Below are positions 37,801 through 43,800 of a stretch of 64,000 nucleotides of DNA, one piece after another; the stretch's first letter is position 1; every line of letters starts with the position of its first letter. Below the pieces are notes generated by a model, which saw only the letters and a program-made list of their open reading frames with translations, made no database searches and had not been told where the DNA came from. Both the position numbers and the translations under genes were made by a program. Source of the stretch: Crossaster papposus (lineage: Eukaryota > Echinodermata > Asteroidea > Velatida > Solasteridae); the NCBI GenBank assembly GCA_037893245.1, contig JBAIAA010000257.1:248001-312000 (forward strand), given 5' to 3'.

Positions 37801-40800
37801 TCCATCGTAATCAGGAATAAGTCGCTGAGGCCGTTTTACGCAATCGGCCGTTGAAGTGAACGCATGGGTGAAAATCCTGACCAAGTCGATTTTCTGAACA
37901 TTGTATTTTTAGGAAGTGTAGTTATCACAGATTATTGTCATTAATGTCTTGTATGTAAAAATGATCAATAAAGATAAAAAAAGAGGATTTGTGTGCGCTG
38001 TCCGTATGATTTTGGTATATTGATTATTGATATGATATTTATAGGTGTCATATTTCCAAAAATATTAAAGATATGAAATACAAACTACGGGAGATTGTTG
38101 TCAAGTTAGTGACTAACTAATGTGAAAACTGTTATGACAATCAGACAACAGGAAGTATGCCGTTGCTAAGGTTGTTTATTGGAAAGCCTGCATAAATTGG
38201 GTTTACTTTTACAACTGTTTATTTCAAAGCTGTTTTTCTCGGAATGTGGACTCGGCAAATAAATATACACATGTCATCTTCAATCAGACCATAACTCGTT
38301 AACATAAACAGATACACACTTGTGATAAGTATCATTAGAAAGCTTATGAAATTCCCTTTCTCACCATGTGCATATCTCAAAAATCTCAAAATATCTCAAA
38401 ATTTTGAGACTTATTCCTGATTTTGATGGAGCAAGTCACATATGTATTTTTGTGTGAATACTGTGAAAATAAATGAACTAAACTGAATTGAACTTAACTG
38501 TTTAAATCTTATCTTTTCGTTTGTAGAATCCCGGTGGAGATTGTGAACGCGATGAGTTTCAGTGCAAGAGCGACAGCCGGTGTATTCCGTTAGACCGCAC
38601 CTGTGACGGACAAAACCACTGTGTGGACGGCTCGGATGAAGAATGCGATGGAGGCTGTGGCGACTGGGGTTACCAGTGCAACTATGGGGACTGCATACCG
38701 TTATACCAGCGCTGTGATGGGATACCAGGCGACTGTAGATTTGGCAACGGCTACGAGGATGAGGTCGAATGTGGTAAGATATAGAGAAGAAACGTAAAGT
38801 CTGTCCGAACACAAAACCTTTTGATTTCATCATCTGATAAAAAAATTACTACAGTCAAACCTTGATATAGCGGCCAGCGACGGTGCCGGTTTTCGTGGCC
38901 ACTATACGCAAGTGGCCACTATAGCAAGACGTACTCATGTACACACACCCATACATGTACATGTATGAAGTCCAGGAACCAAACAACAGGGGAGATTTCA
39001 AAGTCAACAGAGGGCGCACTTCATTTCTGCGGCCGGAGTACACAGGTTTCACGGCAATGTAATTGTACACATTTTATTTGCTGTGGGCTATTATGGGCTG
39101 GCCACTGGCCGCGTTACGCAGTGGCCGCATTAGCAGAAATGGTTATGGTAGGTTTATGCAAGAATCAAACTGGGACCAAGCAAAGGTGGCCAGTTAAGCC
39201 AGGTGGCCGCTGTATCAAGGTGGCCGCAATGGCAGGTTTGACTGTACTTGAAGTTGGTTACGGGTTTTCGATTCAATAATCGGGGATCAGTTCCTGACAT
39301 CAACAGTCTTAGTACTTGAGTACCCGGATTCGATGCACAGCCTTAAACGAAAAGGGTCCTTTTTTTTCTTCCTATTTTGAAAAATGTGCTTTAACCCTCC
39401 TATGGTTTTACCTTTCAAAACCTTTCAAAATCTGCTTACTTGACAAAATGGCTGTAAATAAGTATGAACCTTTCAAAACGCTCCAGAATTTTTTGCTACT
39501 GCACTACTACACCTTTCAAAACCTTGTGAAAGGTATTTTTTCTCAGACCAGTTTGTTCAGAAAGTTGTTTTACCTTTCAAACTCTTTCATAGGTTTCTTT
39601 TGTCAGACAGTTTTCTCGCCTTTCAAAACATTTCTGTCCAAGAAACTTGAAAGGTATTTTTTTTTTCTTACTCCAGTTTGTTCAGAGAGTTGTTTTACCT
39701 TTCAAAATCTTCCATAGGTCCCTTTTGTCAGACAGTTTTCTCACCTTTCAAAACCTTTCAGTCCAGGAAACTTGAAAGGTTTTGAAAGGTCAGACAATTC
39801 TATGGCAACTGCCCTATATATAGGAGGGGTAATAATGCATTTTCCTCGTCCCCAGAATTAGCCGCAGACTGGTGTAGTGAAACGGCTCCCGTCCCGTGCC
39901 CTGGGGTGGAGTGCGTGAACCTTTTGAGCGGACCACAGTGCGTTTGCCCAGACACTTACGTTCTCAAAACTGATGGGCGAACCTGTTCAGTTGCCTACGC
40001 TACAAGACCCAGGGTAATGTATTCAAACGAAAGACTTGCCCGCACTTTTTGTCTCGTCCAAACAATGTTCAGGAAGAGACTATGCAATCACCATTTCTGT
40101 ACGTAGTTTGTGTGGATGTACGCGGTACTGTGTCGTTTTGGTGAAAGTTTTTGGAAAAAAATGCTTTTATATGCAACGTTCAAGCCCAATTGCAATCAAG
40201 ATTGGGTTATGGATGCAATTTTGTAACCTTTATGTGATGATCGAGGTTAAAGGTCATTTGAGGTTAAAGGTCATTTGAGGTTAAAGGTCATTTGAGGTTA
40301 AAGGTCATATGAGGTCAAGTTGTAAAATAGGCTGGCGTTGTAAAACCTGTCTCTTTGGAAAACAAAGTCCAGTTGCAATCAGACTTGGGTTATGCATGCA
40401 ATATTGTAACCTTTATATGATGCCCCTGTCTAATGTCAAGCTCTGAGGTCAAAGGTCATTTGAGGCCAAGTTTGTAAGAGAGGCTGGAATTATAAAATGA
40501 TAGTCTCATTTCAAAAGTCCAATTGCAATTAAATTAGGTTGTGTCTTGCAAAATTGTTATCTTTTATATGATGGCCGTTTGTTCTCTACAGGTGCTGATC
40601 GCCAGTTCAAATGACATTCTGTCATATGACATGCTGTTCGAGAACCTCAGATCCATTGAAGATGATTGGGCGAATGCTGTTAGTGTCGTCTATGATTTCA
40701 GCGGTCAATACATGTTTGTTGCCGATCTGGACAGACATTCCTTGGAGAGGTAAAGATAAAAATGTCCATTACTACAAAAATTAGTAAATATCTGAGACTA

Positions 40801-43800
40801 TAGTGTGGGAGCCAACTCCTGGAATCTGTCATTTCATTTTAACCCTATAAAGAGAAAAGGGTTTGGCACTTGTATATGAAAGGGGGTGGCTGCGTTCCAA
40901 TCGCGTCGTGTTTATCATGTTCACGAGTCGTATGATATGCTGCGTTCCAATCGCGTCGTGTTTATCATGTTCACGAGTCGTAGGATATGCTGCGTTCCAA
41001 TCGCGTCGTGTTTATCGTGTTCACGAGTTCACGAGTCGTATAATGGCGTTCTAATCGCCTGGTAACTCGTGTTCACCAGTGGTGAACTCGAGGTCGAATT
41101 TTTTTCTCATGGAGAAATTCACGGTGAACACGATAAACACGACGCGATTGGAACGCAGCAATAAGCGTCCAAGGTGGCAGCAAGGTACTTTAATTCACCA
41201 ATCTTTCTAGGTACCTTGCTACTCACATCCCCCAAATGTATATTTTGTGAAAAACAAAGTATAGGCTTAGTAAAACAAAATTAAAAATTCAAAGTCAATT
41301 TGTATGATAATAATAAACAAGTTTTTTAATTATGCAACTTTTCTCCCAGTAATATTCCTCGCCTGACTTCCTATTTCATCAGATTCTCCACCACCGGTGG
41401 GTTGTTCGGGCAAGACATCTCCATCTCGGACAAGACCGTGCTGTCCCAGAATGCCACGTCCGTGGAAGGCATGGCGTACGACTGGATACACAGGAACCTG
41501 TACTGGGTCAATGTCAACGAGGCCTCCATCCTAGCGATACCGTTTGACGGCCGGTTCCCTTCGAGCCTGGTACTCGGCGGGCTAGACAAGCCCCGTGACG
41601 TCGCCGTGGATACCGAGGAAATGTAAGAAAAGTAAACAGACGACACTCAAGACTATGTCACGTGCGACGTCAGGCATATATGTGACCCGTTCCATCGAAA
41701 TCAGGAATAAGTCTCGAAATGACTTTTTGAGATATGCACATGGTGAAAAGGGAATTTCAGAAGCTTTCTAATGATACCCATCACAAGTTTGGTATCTTCC
41801 TAGGTTAACGAGTTATGGTCTGATGAAGATGACAGGTGTATAATTATTTGCCGAATCCACATTCCGAGGAAAAACAGCTCTGAAATGAACAAAATTGACC
41901 AAAATCATACGGACACCGTTTTTACATACAAGACATTAATGAAATAATTAAATAATCTATGATAACTACACTTCCTAAAAATACAATGTTCAGAAAAACG
42001 ACTTGGGCACGATTTTCAACCATGCGTTCACTTCAACGACCGATTGCGTGAAACTGCCCCAGCGACTTATTCCTGATTACGATGGAGCGGGTCACATATA
42101 ACAAACACCTAAAGCACTGAAAAGGGTAATGCCACCAAGTTGTTAGGTTGTTATGTTCATGAGTCATTTTTGTCTGATCCCTTTCTTTTTCTGGTACACT
42201 TACCTGCCCAAGTTAATGCTGTGCCCCCCCCCCCCCCCCCCCCCCACATGACCACCAATCCTGTTAATGCATAGATGGCATCTTCGTCTCATGTCTCTTA
42301 CCATCCCGCCTTATCATCCCAACTTGTCACGGTGCTGATTTCAGTGTCTTTCATAACTGTCTTGTTTGTTCAGTCATCCATGGCAGTGGCGGATCTACGG
42401 AGGGAGGGGGGTTAAACCCCCCTCCCCTTGTTAACCCGAGTAACACGCTCGCCTCAAAAGCACCCTTGCTCTTAAACTGGGAATGTTTTGTATGTTGCCC
42501 TTGGGCAGGTTCATGTACTGGACTGACTGGGGAGATGCCCCGATGATCGGCAAGGCTGGTCTGGACGGTTCTCAGCCCACTCACCTGGTTGACACCAACA
42601 TTACCTGTCCTAACGGTCTGGCGTTGGACTTCGAGGCCCGACGGGTCTACTGGGTGGACTGTAGGCTGGACCGCATAGAGTACATCGGCTTTGACGGGGA
42701 CGGACGGCGCATTGTCCTCCAGGAGAACATCTTGATGAGGCACCCCTTCGGGATCGCGATTCACGAGGTCGGTACAGTGATGTTCTTGCCACATTTTTGT
42801 GTTTATTTACTCTTGTTATCCACTCTTGTGATCCATCCCAAGTACCTTGTGAACTATCACAAGTACCTTGTGAACTATCACAAGTATCCTGTTATCCACT
42901 CTTGTGATCTATCCCAAGTACCTTGTGATCCATCACAAGTATCTTGTTATCCACTCTTGTGATCCATCCCAAGTACCTTGTGATCCATCACAAGTATCTT
43001 GTTATCCACTTTTGTTATCCATCCCAAGTACCTTGTAATCCATCACAAGTACCTTGTAATCCATCACAAGTACCTTGTAATCCATCACAAGTATCTTGTT
43101 ATCCACTCTTGTGATCCATCCCAAGTATCTTGTGATCCATCACAAGTATCTTGTGATCCATCACAAGTATCTTGTGATCCATCACAAGTATCTTGTGATG
43201 TACTCTTGTGATCCGTCACAAGTATCTTGTGATCCATCACAAGTATCTTGTGATGTACTCTTGTGATCCATCCCAAGTACCTTGTGATCCATCACAAGTA
43301 TCTTGTGATGTACTCTTGTGATTCATCCCAAGTACCCTGTGAACTATCACAAGTATCTTGTTATCCACTCTTGTGATCCATCCCAAGTACCTTGTGATTC
43401 ATCACAAGTATCTTGCGATGTACAAGTACCTTGGGATCCATCACAAGTATCTTGTGAACTATGAAATGAACTAATGGGTACAACTTTGTGCTTTGCTTTT
43501 AATATCTGAACAGGACCAGATGTTCTGGGGTGACTGGGTCTCTCGGAGTCTGATTTATGCCAACAAGTTCACCGGGGAGGTCGCCAAAGTTGTTCCCCTA
43601 AATGGACAACCCATGTTCATATCCATTGCCAGACAGTACCTGCGAGGGTTTGAAAGTGAGTACACATAAATCGAACACATAAATGAGCAAACCGTATGTC
43701 TGCATTTTCGGCGGACACCGCTGGCCTGACAGCATTCATTTGACACAGGTGACGCCAGGGATCCCGAGCATACAGTGACGAAGCTGGATTTTATAATTAT

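Noticed and set aside
42800-43465. CRISPR-like regular repeats
   Set aside because: Units are contiguous without unique spacers and the DNA is animal nuclear; it is a satellite of self-complementary units.
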